Positions 10,782-23,381 are shown, counted from the first letter of the stretch. The stretch is DNA of 64,000 nt from Blepharisma japonicum (GCA_949751835.1 CATKHK010000022.1:186001-250000); one strand, 5' to 3'. Translations and numbers: made by a program. Notes: generated by a model from the letters alone, not told the origin.

Positions 10782-12678
10782 CTATCGATCAGTACACCCA
10801 AAAAGCTTTGCGTACCATGGCACCTCTTTGGGAGCTTCAGCAGATTTCTCGAGTTTTGTGCTTGATAGACGGTTTTGTGATGGACGGCTTTTTGATGGGC
10901 GGCTTTGCGATGAACGGCTTTGTCTGAATTCTGGGCCTTGAGTCAAACGTTTTAGCTCATCTTCTTTCTTTTTAAGAGCGCTCGCACTTGTATCAATGGT
11001 CGATCTAGCTTGAGGAATATTATTAGAATTGATACTATCTATTGTATGCTTTAATTTGGTTTCTTTTTTTGCTACTTTTACAGTTGAGATTGTAACTATA
11101 GCTTGATTGAGCTTTTGCCTTCGAGTTTGGTTTATATCATATATTTCTTGCATTGAATCGAAGAGCCCAGATCCATAAGAATCTGTATCTAATACGTTAA
11201 TGCTTTTTTTATCATTTTCTTCATCACTTGATTCAATATTTGGAGACGGTTCTTCAATGCTTACAATTGGCCGTTCTTGATTTAGCGCAATATTAGTATT
11301 AGTATTTACTTCTTCGAATCCGTTATGATTTTTTAAGCTAAATCTTTCAACTACATCTTCAAAGCATTGAATTGATGACCTTCTTTCTTTTTTCCTTTCA
11401 ATTTCTTTAAGTTCTTGAGCTTTTTTATTAGCGTTGCTTTTTCCATTATTTTTTCTTTTTTTCCCTCTCGTCGGCTTATTAATTCAGCTTTGAAATTTAT
11501 CTAAAAGATAGCGCTCTTTAGTCCCAATAGTCATTCTTGGGTTGTTATCAAGCCTTAAATCTTCATCTTCATCAGACAAAACATCAACTAATAAATTAAT
11601 ATCAGTTATAGATATATATTTATCTATATTTTTTGAAGGATAATGAATTGTGCATAGCAGCCCTGTGATGTCAGTAATAATCCCTTTTCCATAATCTTTA
11701 TGTTTTACTCTTTGATTTACTTTATATTCAGGCACAGGGGCATGCTTGCATATCCAAGGATGTGAAAGAACGCGATCAAGCGACAGTCTTTCTTCAGGAT
11801 TTATTCGAATTAATTTCGAAATTAAATCTTTGGCCTCAGGACTCACATGTGATGCATAAATTACTTCTGAAGCCAAAATCTGTTTACATTTATCAGAGTC
11901 TGCTACAGCTCGAAAAGGAGCATAACCATGAATTAATTCATACAAAAGTACTCCCATTGCCCATAAATCGAGCTGAAACGAGTGACCTTTCCCTAGGACC
12001 ATTTCAGGAGCCATATAGTCTAATGTTCCACAGAAGGTTGTCCTCATTTCATTACTTTGGACGCATCATCCAAAATCGCAAATTTTTACGTTGTTGTCTT
12101 TATCGAGCAAAATATTTTCTGGCTTTAAATCTCTATGTATTATTTGATTGTCATGTAAATATTTTAATCCGATGCAGGTCTGAGAATAATAATGCCATGC
12201 TTTTTTCTCAGATAGTCCTCTATATCTTCGGATTAATCTGAATAAGTTTCCTTGGGCTGCGTGCTCAAGCAGAATATATACGCTGTCCTTGCTTTCAAAA
12301 TGCTGGTAAAGTTGAATTATATTTGGATGTCTTAAAGACTTATGAATATTGATTTCTCTTAATAAAACGGATACCGACGAGTGTTTTTTAAGGATTTCTG
12401 TTTTAATTTGTTTCAAAGCAAAATAATTACCAGTTTTTACATGAGTAACTAATTTAACTTCTCCATATGATCCTTTTCCTAATATTTTTAGGTTTGGATT
12501 TTGCACCTCTTGGAAATCTTCTAAGGTATAAGGTTGAGCTTGGCCGCAAACAAACTGATGAGAGCTGATTCAGTCTCGGCGTCGGCATTCTTCTGAACAA
12601 TATTTAAATGTGCCACATAGTGGGCACGCTTGTGAGTTTTCTGCTGGTTTTTGGCATTTAAAGTTGCAGCACTCCATG
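10782..12678 (-). CDS. MYND zinc finger fused to an Aurora-type kinase (one-base frame break near the start)
   Basis: Minus strand. After a short Cys-rich start comes a MYND finger ([19 protein letters not shown]...HQFVC), then a kinase: [74 protein letters not shown]-x-V and CGTLDYxxPEM are Aurora signatures; the Trp is a TGA. Past the kinase is a small beta-rich segment ([15 protein letters not shown]) and a long basic tail ending in SRPS repeats and a Cys-containing terminus. The only ATG (12676-12678) gives ATG GAG TGC TGC AAC TTT TAA, out of frame by one base with the MYND finger. No GT-AG intron can fix this. A +1 shift or an assembly indel in the T-run at about 12659-12662 gives 631 residues. 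Confidence 0.8.
10861..10930 (-). repeat. degenerate 15-nt coding repeat (SRPSK/Q) in the Aurora-like kinase tail
   Basis: About four imperfect 15-nt units encode [20 protein letters not shown] in the basic C-terminal tail: an SR-rich stretch. Confidence 0.7.
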
Positions 12679-12734
12679 TTAAATTAAATAATAAGCAATT
12701 CTATATATCAAGCATTTTAATATTAAGAAATTAT

Positions 12735-13732
12735 TTACACTCTGCGATATAAGATAATGGTTGCAAGATAAATAGATAATGAAGAGCTGCCAAATAAACT
12801 AAGTGAAAAAATAATACTGGCCCTTTCTTTTTCTTCACAGTTATTGAACACTCACACTAAGAATGCATCTATAAAAAACAGAGCTATTAAGCCACAGAAT
12901 CATATTGCTCGATGATCAGAAATTTTCTTAAATATGAGAGCACCTATAATAAATAATTGAGCTGCTAAGATAACTACAGTCCATATAATAACAACAATGC
13001 ATCCCAATAAATTTAGCACCCCAATAAGAATTACCACAGAATATCTGAAGAATGCATTAATTTTATTGCTAAAAATGCCATCATCCAACTAAAAAATATC
13101 ATAAAGATTGTTAAAAAATGGTTATAGCACATTTTTTGGATATGATTATTATATTCATTCATGCATATCCAGCAAAATTCGTAATGGCAGTTTTCGCATT
13201 TCATATGATTGCATCCTCCATTCTTTTCAATTGAATAGCTGCATTTAGGGCACTTTTTAGTTCAAGTGTCTTTCCAAATATCGCTTAAGATGTCTATTTC
13301 TTTTCCTGTTATAAGCTTATAGCAATTTTCAAATAATCCTAAAGTGTTTCCTTTTAGTGAAGGGTCAATTCATTTAGTCTCACATTGTTCGCATATGAGC
13401 TGATTTGGGCATTTTTTATCAGTCCAACCAATATAGTTACATTTTTTGGCAGGACAGATCTTATATTCATCTTGCTGCATTAGAATTCTTCTTAAAATAA
13501 GTAGCTGATAGTGGTTAAGCTCAGAGTCAGAGAGGCTGGCTTTAACTTCGTCTTCACTTAGGAAATGAGGAGGATTTCCATTAGGACAACGAATAATTAA
13601 GCTTTGGGCAACATAATGATCAAGCTGAGAGGTTATTCAGATATTCAAGCATATTTTGCAATATAAACAGCCGCAGCTCAATTTTATCATTTTTTCAGTT
13701 GGGAGCTCAACATAACAGATCTGACAAGCCAT
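12735..13732 (-). CDS. RBR-type (RING-IBR-RING) E3 ubiquitin ligase with C-terminal membrane segments; internal frame break
   Basis: Starts [21 protein letters not shown], a RING1 (CQIC...CGCLYCKIC), followed by an IBR ([11 protein letters not shown]...[10 protein letters not shown]) and RING2 ([19 protein letters not shown]...FCWIC), with the catalytic-type Cys of RBR ligases in NGGCNHM. TGA is Trp at several sites. The frame then meets a stop at about 13020, but another frame (offset by one) encodes three or four hydrophobic helices ([19 protein letters not shown] and following) to TAA at 12735. All possible GT-AG pairs in between have lengths divisible by three, so splicing cannot repair it; the break maps to the T-run near 13065-13071. 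With one base added the product is 332 residues. RBR ligases with C-terminal membrane helices (RNF19/RNF144-like) anchor to ER or vesicle membranes. Confidence 0.8.
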
Positions 13733-14170
13733 CAGTAAAATGTAACTTTAAATATTCCATATTGAGCTGATCTGATCCTAATTTATTGCAAAATATTAAG
13801 TTATTTAAGCTTGAATAAAATGCAATTATGAAGCTATATTGGAATGATTTGATTAAAAATGCGTTATATAATCACAGTAAAATGTTTGATAGTCTACTAA
13901 TTTATTGAATAGTTTCCATATAATTTTTGTATATTTAAAACAATTTTATATAACTAGCTAATATATAAGGTTATTTTGATCTTTTTTAAAAAAGAAAAAT
14001 AAAATACCTATTTTATTTTTCTTTTCTTTCCAAAAAATCTACATTCTAGGATAATATATTTGTATTTAATTTCTAGATTTAATAAAAACTAAATCAGTAT
14101 CATTGTTTCATTACAAATTCTTTTTTATCTATTTTTGAGAACTAAAACCGCAATAACTCATATTAAAAAA
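13733..14170. other. divergent intergenic region, AT-rich
   Basis: Separates two divergently transcribed genes, so it should hold both promoters. No recognisable motif; a mirrored run of A and T (13985-14030, AAAAAAGAAAAATAAAA then TATTTTTC) is the only structure noted. Confidence 0.5.
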
Positions 14171-17100
14171 ATGTTTTTCTTCTTTGTTGGCGTGGCAGCA
14201 CTGACTTTGGATTGCCAAGAGTCACTATGCCCTCCGAACTATGTAACTTTTATTCAGATTGGTAACGGAGAATGTGATATTTACTGCATGACCCCAGCTT
14301 GCAACTATGACTCATATGAAAGCATCTATAACTCATCAAGCGAACTTATGGCATCAAGTGACTGTCTAGAAGCTTGCCTTACAGAATCATCTGGCTGCTT
14401 ATTCTCTATGCTGCATGACGGGACCTGCAACCAAGGTATTTCATAAATAGCCTGCAATACAGCTTCATGTGGTTGAGATCTAGGAGATTGTGGAGTTTGT
14501 GCCTCAGGCTGCACATCTAATTTATTAGGAGATGGACATTGTGACTCTGCTTGTGATAGCTTATCCTGCAGATATGATTTAAATGACTGTGGATGGTGTG
14601 CCGATGGCTGCTATAAAGATATGCTTGATAATCAAGCATGCGATGACAAATGTTTCAATTCTCAATGTGAATATGATGGAACTGACTGTGGGTGTGCTTC
14701 AGGATGCAAAGTGGGAGATTACGGAACATGCAATGGCTATTGTATGGTGCCTGATTGCGGCTATGACTCAGCTGGACAACAGCCATGCAGTGATAATTAT
14801 AAAAGAACTTATAACGAATACTCACAACTGACTAAAGAAGATTTTACCTCAATTTTTGATATTAGCACATCTGGGTGTGATGAAACAACTCTCAAGCAAG
14901 GAGTTGATGGGGTGTGCTCAACAAAATGCCAAGATAAATACAGCGCATATCAAATGGGTGGATGCTCTAGTAGCTTTCCAAATTGTGATCCTAACTGTGA
15001 TCGATGTGCAAATGATAATGACTGCTTAAAATGTAAAGCTGGTTACCTAAATTATTATACTAAGTGTGTAACTACCTGCCCAGCTTGCTATGAAACAAAT
15101 TCTATATATCCTTATGTTTGCTTACGTAATTTTTTATATAGCGAAAACTGACAAAAGCAGCTATTCTAACCCAAGTGTTATATATATAGACTCTAGCTCA
15201 CAAAATTCAAATCCTGATGGTTCAGCACAAAATCCATATAAGGATTTATCGACTGTCTTTTATAAAACTTCATTTTGTGAGAGTAATCTTGAAATAAGGC
15301 TAAAGCCAGGGACATACCCAATCACTAATATCTGGGAAACCTCTTTTGCCTCAAACACCACTATTAAATTTTTAACAGACTGCAATCCCTGCACAAATTT
15401 CGCAACTTTAAAAATCCAAATGCAGAATTTTACGTTTCCAATTGGAAATGTTCTCAGTCTATATTTTATAAACGTAATTATAGATGGGCAGCAAGCTCTT
15501 GATTCTTCTTGTAATGCCAATAATTGTGAATATTGTCCATATTCTCCATCTTCTGACGGTAGTGGTGGCTACATAAATTATTGCACATGGTCTACTACTA
15601 ACCTTATTGATATCGGAAATACTGCTAATTTGTATATGATTAACACCACAATACAGCATCTGAGAATTGGAGGCAAAAGCTTAATAAATTCAAGTGGAGG
15701 AAAAATTCGGCTTTATAACGTAAATTTCCAAAATTTGAAGGTTATGGACTCTACATCGGTAAACCAGTATTCCATCATAAAAATTGTGTGTGATTCTACT
15801 ACTTGATGCTCTGACACTTTTTACTTTATACATGGGTCAGTTTCTTTACTTAATAATGGCTATAACTATTATACGAATATTCAGCAATCTAGCTTCTTAT
15901 ATTCGAAATACTCAGGGAATATAAAAATTTCTTATGTTTCCTTTACCAATAATTTGGTTATCTGTGGAAGTGCAGTTACCTCTCAGTTTTGTGGGTCATT
16001 AATATACATTTATAACTGTGAGCAACAAGTATCTATTCAATATAACACTTTTGACACAAATTATGCATATGCGGCTCTTGTATATTTGGATTATGAAGAA
16101 GATTGGAGCTTGAATTATGACTATGTAATTAGTGGAACCTTACCTAGCTTTTCATATATTATTTTCACAAATAATAAATTTACATATTCAGGATCAGACA
16201 CTTCAATAATCAAAATAAGTATGGACTCAGTCCCAATTAATATGGAATTCTCAGGCAATACTTTAGAAAATTCCATTGCAAATACCAAATTAATCGATAT
16301 TACAAATAGTCTGGATATCCCAACTTACAGTATATATGGCGGGACAACAGAGATCTCACATGAAGCAACTAAAATAAAAGTCAATGTGAAAGCAAATTAC
16401 ATGACATTTAAAAATTTAGCAATTACTGATTGTTATTCTCCTCAGCTTGTGTCTCTAAATAAGCATCCCAATATAAACATGACAAGCATTACTTTTGACT
16501 GAAATAATGGGCTAACTAAAAATGATATCGACACTCTAGTTATTTCTAGATTTGTAAGCAAAGGCTATTTACCTAACAAATTTGGGATTTTTAGCAGCAT
16601 TTCTACATCAGATTGTATTTCTTCATCTAATTTGTATTATTTTAATGTCTCAAACATCTCAATTGAAAATATTTCATTGGGCACCCTATCCCATTTTATA
16701 TATGCCAAGGTCCAAACTTTTATAAATATCACAAAAGCTACCGCAAATAATATAAAATTTACAAATGACCAAGAATCTTTTATTGCTTTATTTGGAGATC
16801 CATCGACTACAAATTGTTCAATAAATCAGGTTACGTTTAAAAATGTATCAAATTCAGCAGCTCTCGGAGGAATTGAAGTAAATGGCATTTTAAATGCGAC
16901 ACTTAATTATATAGAAATGACTGATGTTTCTGGAAAAACTGAGGGAGGAGGAGTTTATGCTGATAATATAATGATATTTACAATAAGCAATAGCTATTTT
17001 CAAAGTGTAAAGACTGAAAAGTATGGCGGAGGGATTTATTCTGCATATTCAACTAGTTCTTTAAGCTATATTTCCATAGTAAATTGCACATTCATTGATG

Positions 17101-20100
17101 GGTCGGCGACATTAGGAGGAGCAGCATATATTACAGCAGAAAATTATGTAGTTATATATATTTATGGCTCTCAATTTACAAAAAATTATGCTACTAATGG
17201 AGGAAGCGCAATTTATATACCAATGAACACAAAGATTAATAAGGCTGACATAAATAAATGTAGCTTTCAACAGAATTCTGGGTATTCTGGGACAATCAGC
17301 TTATACCACTCAGGACTCTTATCTATTAAGGATTCTGTTTTCCAACAAAATACTGCAAGTCCAGGTCCTTCTTCAATATATGGGTTTTTTGAAACAGCTG
17401 GGAATTTAATTACTCTTGAGAATGATGAATTTTTATATGAAACAGGACAAGAAACTATAAACTTATTATCCACAATTTCTGGTGCTACTATAACAACCAA
17501 AAATTGCACTTTTTCTGAAAACTATAATATTGTCCTACAACTGACATATTTTACCTGAACTGATACTCATAGTCAATTTACTTCTAACTGAAGAAGTGTT
17601 TTCGCTCAAGGCCAATCTGAGTTATATCTTACAGACACCTTTTTTAGCCAAAATAATGGGTATAGCGACAGTGAAGGAATAACCACATATGCTATAGTCG
17701 ACATATTATGAAGTACCATCAATTGCACAGGATGCACTTTTATAAAAAATACTGAAAGAGCTCTTTCTGTCGCCAGCTCATCAGTCGCAAATCTAACACT
17801 GTGTAATTTCACAGAAAATCATACCAAAACTAAAGGTGCAGCTCTTATTTTTAATTCCAATACTGACGATAGTGCCATTAACAGTACTTATTTCGGGTTT
17901 AATTCTGCTTCCCAAGGAGGGGCTATTTATATAATTGAGACCACAATGCTAATGCTAAACATTACAATGATAAATAATACAGCAGAAACTAATTCTCCTG
18001 GGATTATTGTAAGTGGCGGCGATATTGCTGTCATAAACTCAACACTTAGTAGTCAAACAGCAGCATATCAGGGCGCTTTTATTGATATTACTACAGGAGG
18101 CAATGCAGCCCTCAGTAACTGTATATTGACAGATGGGATTTCTACTGGTGGTGGTACTATCACAAACTCTGCAAGCAGTGTATCTGTTTATTCAACCAAG
18201 TTCATCTACAACACTATCGAGGACTCAGCATGTGGTATATACGGAAGCAATAATTGTGAAGTCAATGTTGATGGCAGCTCTTTTCTCTATAAAAAAACTG
18301 GGTCATTTTCTAGCGTTTTCCCCATTTATGTACAAAATTCTTATTTAAGTGTCAGCAGCACTTTATTTGATTCATATGTGTATGGGGCTATATATTGCTC
18401 ATCAATGCAAAAAATAATTATTAAAAATGCCACTTTTCAGAATGGCTCAGGCGGCTCTAATGCAATTTTTAGCATAGACTCCTCAACTACCTCAATTACT
18501 AACTCTTCATTTTTAAATTTAACTACCACATCTAATGGAGCTGCAATTTTTCTTGCAAATTCTGAAGATGCAACTATAGAAAAATGTATATTTAATTCAA
18601 CTTCTGCGATATCTGGGGGTGCAATATATTTGAAAAATTCGAATCCGTCTATTAGTTATTCAAATTTTACAAAAAATATAGCAACTGATTCTGGAGGGTC
18701 AATATATATTTATTGTGAAGGAGGGTACTCAAGCCCATGTGGAGCGAGTATTTCTAAAAGCAATTTTACAGATAATAGCGCCAGCAATTCTGGAGGTGCT
18801 GTTTATTGGACTGGAAACCAGCCCTCTGATACTGGAAATATATTCACAAATAATAGTGCATTCTATGGGAATAATTGGGCTGCATATCCAATAAAACTAG
18901 CTTTGGTAACTTCTGATGGCGAAATTTCAAGCGGATCACGTATTCTTACAGATTTCAGCAGTGTTGCAAGTGGCCAGCAGTTCAGTGAATCCATCTACGT
19001 CGGCTTAATTGATGCTTACAATCAAATTTCTTCAATCGGCTTTGACACTTATACAACTTCTATAAAATCATCAAGCAATATAACTGTGTCAGGAACCACT
19101 GACAGCACTCCTTCTAATGGAATTGCAACTTTTAGCAATATTTATATCACAGCTACCCCAGGAACTAATACAACTTTAAGCTTTACTACTCCCTCGATAG
19201 GTAGCAGTACAGGCTATAGCTCAGATTCCACCTCCACAGAAAGCAATTTAGGGATTTCTATATCTATGAGGGAATGTGTAAAAGGGGAATATTATACCGA
19301 TAATAAGTGCGATTATTGTAATGCAGGGACGTACAGTTATAATATCGATGATCCATGCGAAAATTGCCCAAATGACGCAGTCTGCTATGGTGGATACTTG
19401 GTCGCCCCTGATGATGGTCATTGGCATGGAAGCAATGACTCTGCTACTATATATGAGTGTTTAAATACAGGTGCTTGTCTTGGTGGGATTAAAACAAGTA
19501 CCAAAGATTATAATCTTGTAGGAAGGTGTGCAACTGGATATAAAGGAAATTTATGCCAGGCATGTGATGAAGGATATTCTTCGTCAGGAACAAATACATG
19601 TGGGAAATGTCCGGATGATCTGTCGAACGCTATAAAACTGATAGGAATTGGGATTATAATCATAATTGTTCTGGTTATTATGGTAAGATCTTCCTTGAGA
19701 AGTGCATATATAGAAAAATCAGTTGTTTCAATTTATATCAAAATTCTTATCAATTATATACAGCTGATATCGCTAGTATCTCAGCTTGATCTTAGCTGGC
19801 CATTCCCAGTAAGTGAATTAATAAATGCCCAATCTAAAACAGGTGAAGTTTCTACTCAAATGTTCTCATTTGATTGTTTTTTAATTGATAAATCTGATAA
19901 AAACTCTTACAAAGAAATTTACTTTACAAAGCTTATCATTATCGCATTAATCCCAGCAGTCCTTGGGATTATTTTGACAATATTTTGGCTAATTGTTGCG
20001 TTTTTGAAAAAAAATAAGAGAGTAATGAAGGAAGAATATATCGCATCCTGTTGCATCCTATTTTTCTTGATTCATCCCTCACTTACAAACTATTTATTTT

Positions 20101-21059
20101 CAATCTTTAACTGCAAGAATTTATATGGCGACTCATATTTAGTTAAAAATTTGGATATTAAATGCTGGGATGAAACTCATACTTTTTATAGTTTATGCGT
20201 AGCACTTCCTGGAATTGTTATTTGGTCTATAGGAGTTCCTTATTTAATTTTGCTATATTTGATTAAAAAAAGAAAAAAACTTCATATGCTTGCTCACAAG
20301 CTAAGACTTGGGTTTTTGTATAACGGATATCGAGATGAAGCTTATCATTGGGAATTTGTGATTTTAGCCAGAAAATTAAGCATCATCTGCCTTACTGTAT
20401 TTCTTAACTCTGTTTCTATCAAAATCCAAGCTTTAGGGTGCTTTTCAGTTATATTAGTATTCCTCTACATGCAGTTCAAAAATAATCCTTTCTCTTTTAT
20501 AGATTTAAACGAGTCAGAGCTCAGAGGAGTCCTTGTGTCTGCATTAACTATTTATTGTGGGCTGTTTTATTTAACTGGAGACCTAGACACTGGAGCAAAA
20601 TGGTTTTTCTTTTTTGTCATTGTATTCTCAAATCTTTATTTTCTATATTTTTGGTTCCGCAAAATGATGTATGAAAGTGCTACAATGGCCGTGAAATTTG
20701 TCCCAGATCTGCAAGAAGTTGTTGCAAAAGGCAATTTTAACACTTATAAAGAAACTGTTAAAAGGTGGAAAGCAAATATTGTGGAAGAAAATAGAGGTGA
20801 TAGAGACGTTACTTGTGACTCAGATTTAAAAGTGGAAAATATGGAGGATTTATATTTACTATCAATGGAAAAAAGTGAATGCCTTCCAATTGTTTCATAT
20901 GATTCAAGCGAATCTAGTTCATATGATATCTACTCATTTGTGAGGCAATCGAAGTCTCTTGAGCTATCTAATAATAGCGTAGAAGTAAATGTGGACACTT
21001 CAGATGATATAAAACCAAGTGCAACACATGATTTTGGAAATAGTGGCCAAACAAGGTAA
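14171..21059 (+). CDS. large surface protein: LNR-like Cys repeats, beta-helix, EGF-like region, multipass membrane domain
   Basis: Two introns (14436-14450, 15126-15141) and several TGA=Trp codons join all fragments into 2285 residues. ATG 14171 gives a signal peptide (MFFFFVGVAALTLDC). Residues about 20-300 hold Notch/LNR-like repeats (GDGHCDSACDSLSCRYDLNDC) and a furin-like Cys stretch. From about 330 to 1600 the chain is rich in short Ser/Thr/Asn/Gly beta rungs (GGGVYAD, GGGIYSAYST, GGAIYLKNSN), as in right-handed parallel beta-helix (pectate-lyase-like) proteins. About residues 1690-1800 are Cys-rich and EGF-like. From about 1810 to 2150 seven or eight hydrophobic helices follow, then an acidic/Ser-rich cytoplasmic tail. 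This layout recurs in ciliate and other protist receptor-like proteins; ligand and signalling role are unknown. Confidence 0.85.
14436..14450 (+). other. 15-nt intron
   Basis: GTATTTCATAAATAG; contains in-frame TAA, and removal continues an LNR-like repeat (TCNQ-ACNTASCGW). A at position 10. Confidence 0.85.
15126..15141 (+). other. 16-nt intron
   Basis: GTAATTTTTTATATAG; its removal shifts into the frame that stays open to the end of the gene (VCLP-KTDKSSYS). Confidence 0.85.
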
Positions 21060-21276
21060 TAATGATAAATTTGATTTAATTAAACGAGTTAGATTTATTA
21101 GGTGCTGATAATTGGGTAATAAATATTGTATTGATAAATAATTAAGCGACATTTAGAATTTTTATTTTTTTCCATATTTTTTCTCAGCTTTAATGCCATT
21201 CCTCTATTGTAGTTAATTTTTACCAAATTTTACCGAAATAGGCTTTATGAGACAATGTGCATAAATTTAATTAATT

Positions 21277-21795
21277 CTACCTAAAACACATGCATAACTT
21301 TTTACAGCAGAAGAACCTAGTTTCATTACTTTCAGGATCCATATCTTCTTCAGGACTTGTCGGAAGATTATGCCCCATTTCCTCTTCTATGTTTTTCCTT
21401 ACTTCCTCAATTTCCCCATTGCATTCTTTGCTAGATTCTGATGGGCAAATATCTTTCATTTCTAACTCCCTTAATTTTTGTTCTGATTTTCTCATTTGAA
21501 TTTCCTGGTGCAGTTTTGATAAATTTATAGGTGTTTTGTTACCAAAGCCTTTATATTTATATTCCACATCTGCAGAAATAGAGCTGCAATTCATTTCACC
21601 ATCTAAATCGTTATCCTCGGATTTTTCTGAGTCTTGAAAAAGGGTTTTTTGAATTGATTTGGAATTTTTGTGGGTGGAAATACCTTTTCGGTTAATGATT
21701 TCTTCTCTGCCTTTTATGATTACTTGTAGAGAATCTTTTATTTGGCTTTCTTTGTGCTTATGAGTTGCTGCCATTTGTGCAAAGTTTGATTTCAT
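21277..21795 (-). CDS. hypothetical protein with C-terminal Cys cluster (172 aa)
   Basis: ATG 21795 to TAG 21277. Charged and mostly helical/disordered, with a Cys-rich end (FFCCKKLCMCFR) that looks like an S-acylation membrane anchor. No domain recognised. It faces the end of the large surface protein gene convergently and lies 106 nt upstream of the divergent CDGSH gene. Confidence 0.7.
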   Translation of the reverse strand: MKSNFAQMAATHKHKESQIKDSLQVIIKGREEIINRKGISTHKNSKSIQKTLFQDSEKSEDNDLDGEMNCSSISADVEYKYKGFGNKTPINLSKLHQEIQMRKSEQKLRELEMKDICPSESSKECNGEIEEVRKNIEEEMGHNLPTSPEEDMDPESNETRFFCCKKLCMCFR

Positions 21796-21901
21796 TTAGA
21801 TTGAAATGAATTTTATTGTTTTTGATAAGAATTAGTTGCTTTGCCTTTAGATTTGTAGTTCTTTAATTTATTTCTTAAAACATAATTATAATTATTTAAT
21901 A

Positions 21902-22447
21902 ATGTCTCAAGAGGACAATCCTCCTTTTAGAAACCCACACAATGCAATAGGAGTTCCAGGGATCCTCAAAGTCCACAGAAAAGACCTTGAAAAGAAGAAA
22001 CTAGATATCAGGATTTCAAACGAAAAATATTTGAGAGACCATCCAGAGCTTACAGTTATGCTACAAATCTTCATGAGAGAAACACTAAATGAACATCCAG
22101 AAAATGTGTTGCAGTTTGCAGGATGGTTTTTTGATAGAGAAGAGCTTAGAGACATTGTAAACTGGGGACTTCAGCAGCAAAGTCCTGCTGAGATGGAGAT
22201 CCTAAAGCAAAAAGGACACCCTCAAAAAGGCCCATATGCAGTTGAACTAGAGCCTGGAATAAAATATTTTTATTGTGATTGTGGAAAATCTAAAACCCAG
22301 CCGTTTTGTGATGGATCTCATCAGGGCTCAATTTTTGCACCTGTTCAGTTTGAAGTAAACGAAAAGAAAACTTATTACCTTTGTGGGTGCAAATGCTCGA
22401 AAAATAAACAGTTTTGTGATGGGACTCATAATAACTTGGATTGGTAG
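21902..22447 (+). CDS. CDGSH iron-sulfur domain protein with two complete domains
   Basis: 181 residues with two CDGSH motifs: CDCGKSKTQPFCDGSH (about residues 126-141) and CGCKCSKNKQFCDGTH (about 161-176), each with the three Cys and one His that hold a 2Fe-2S cluster. Tandem domains without a membrane anchor are typical of the CISD3/MiNT class. The N-terminal 110 residues (with DHPELTVMLQIFMRETL) are not part of the fold and I do not recognise them. A second, more degenerate CDGSH gene lies 1.6 kb downstream. Confidence 0.9.
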   Translation: MSQEDNPPFRNPHNAIGVPGILKVHRKDLEKKKLDIRISNEKYLRDHPELTVMLQIFMRETLNEHPENVLQFAGWFFDREELRDIVNWGLQQQSPAEMEILKQKGHPQKGPYAVELEPGIKYFYCDCGKSKTQPFCDGSHQGSIFAPVQFEVNEKKTYYLCGCKCSKNKQFCDGTHNNLDW

Positions 22448-22919
22448 CAAGCTTAAAATAATAGAAATTTGATAATTTATGGAGACAAGTCTTAAATTAT
22501 AGATGTCAAAAATTAAAAAATTCATATTTAGTTTTTGATTAAACTAATGCGTTTCTCTTCTTTACTCGCAGATTTTAAAATACAAAATGAGACGCATGGA
22601 TATTATAAGTTGTCTAAATCTTATATTGATTTATATTTTTTCTATTTCTAGCAGAACTAATTTGATCCTAAGACAAGTTATAGCATTATTACCCAGAAGA
22701 ATGCCAAATAAAATTCTCGATGCAATTATCCTAAGGCTTTATTAATTTTCTGCCGAGCTTTTTTTAAATTCTAAATCTGCCATTTTCAGAGCCTTAAATC
22801 GCAATTACTTGACCAATAACTGTTTCAAAACTGACGCAAAACCAGATAAAAATTAAAAAAACTGTAAAAGCAGCTTATAAACAAATTAAAGTTAATTACA
22901 TTAAGTATTCTTTGTATAT
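22448..22919. other. intergenic region; one weak small frame
   Basis: Mostly AT-rich. A 52-codon frame at 22587-22745 (MRRMDIISCLNLILIYIF...) contains a hydrophobic stretch and could be a small membrane protein, but nothing independent supports it. Confidence 0.35.
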
Positions 22920-23381
22920 TTATATATACATTCCTCTTGATTCGAGGTCATAAAATATTGGCTGGACTTGGTATGTGCTGTCTATAGACGATTTTCTGCT
23001 AGCTACTGTACTGTTAGATGGGGAACTTGAAGCGGTTTTTTGAGAGTCTTCAGCATGCAGAGCTGAACATTTTGAGCCCAATAGGCAGTAGCCGAGCTCA
23101 AAGTATTGCTTGCATGTCTTAGTTTGTTTGCAAGGGAGACCCTCTTTAGACCTTAGCTCATCTTCGCCATGGGCGAAAGTACATTTTTCACCGAACTCGC
23201 AGAAACCATTCTCCCAGTTCTTGCAGATCTCAGTTTTATATCTTATGGAGAAGTCGTTTCCTTTTTTCGCCTTTTTTTTGCTTTTAGCTTTGGAAGGCTG
23301 CTCAGGGATCTCTAGTTGAGATAGCCCTGAAAACTGGGTAAAGGACTGAGAAAGTGTGCTATTGATGACTTGTGGCAACAT
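22920..23381 (-). CDS. tristetraprolin-like tandem CCCH zinc-finger protein
   Basis: 153 residues. Two CCCH fingers: [24 protein letters not shown] and [20 protein letters not shown], both C-x7-C-x5-C-x3-H. The RYKTEIC lead-in matches the (R/K)YKTEL sequence before the first finger of TTP/TIS11 proteins, which bind AU-rich elements in mRNA 3' ends and trigger decay. The second finger's lead-in (LPCKQTKTC) is divergent and the spacing between fingers is close to the family's. Start taken at ATG 23381; an upstream in-frame GTG is not a start in ciliates. The C terminus is Ser-rich, a possible phosphorylation region. Confidence 0.9.
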   Translation of the reverse strand: MLPQVINSTLSQSFTQFSGLSQLEIPEQPSKAKSKKKAKKGNDFSIRYKTEICKNWENGFCEFGEKCTFAHGEDELRSKEGLPCKQTKTCKQYFELGYCLLGSKCSALHAEDSQKTASSSPSNSTVASRKSSIDSTYQVQPIFYDLESRGMYI

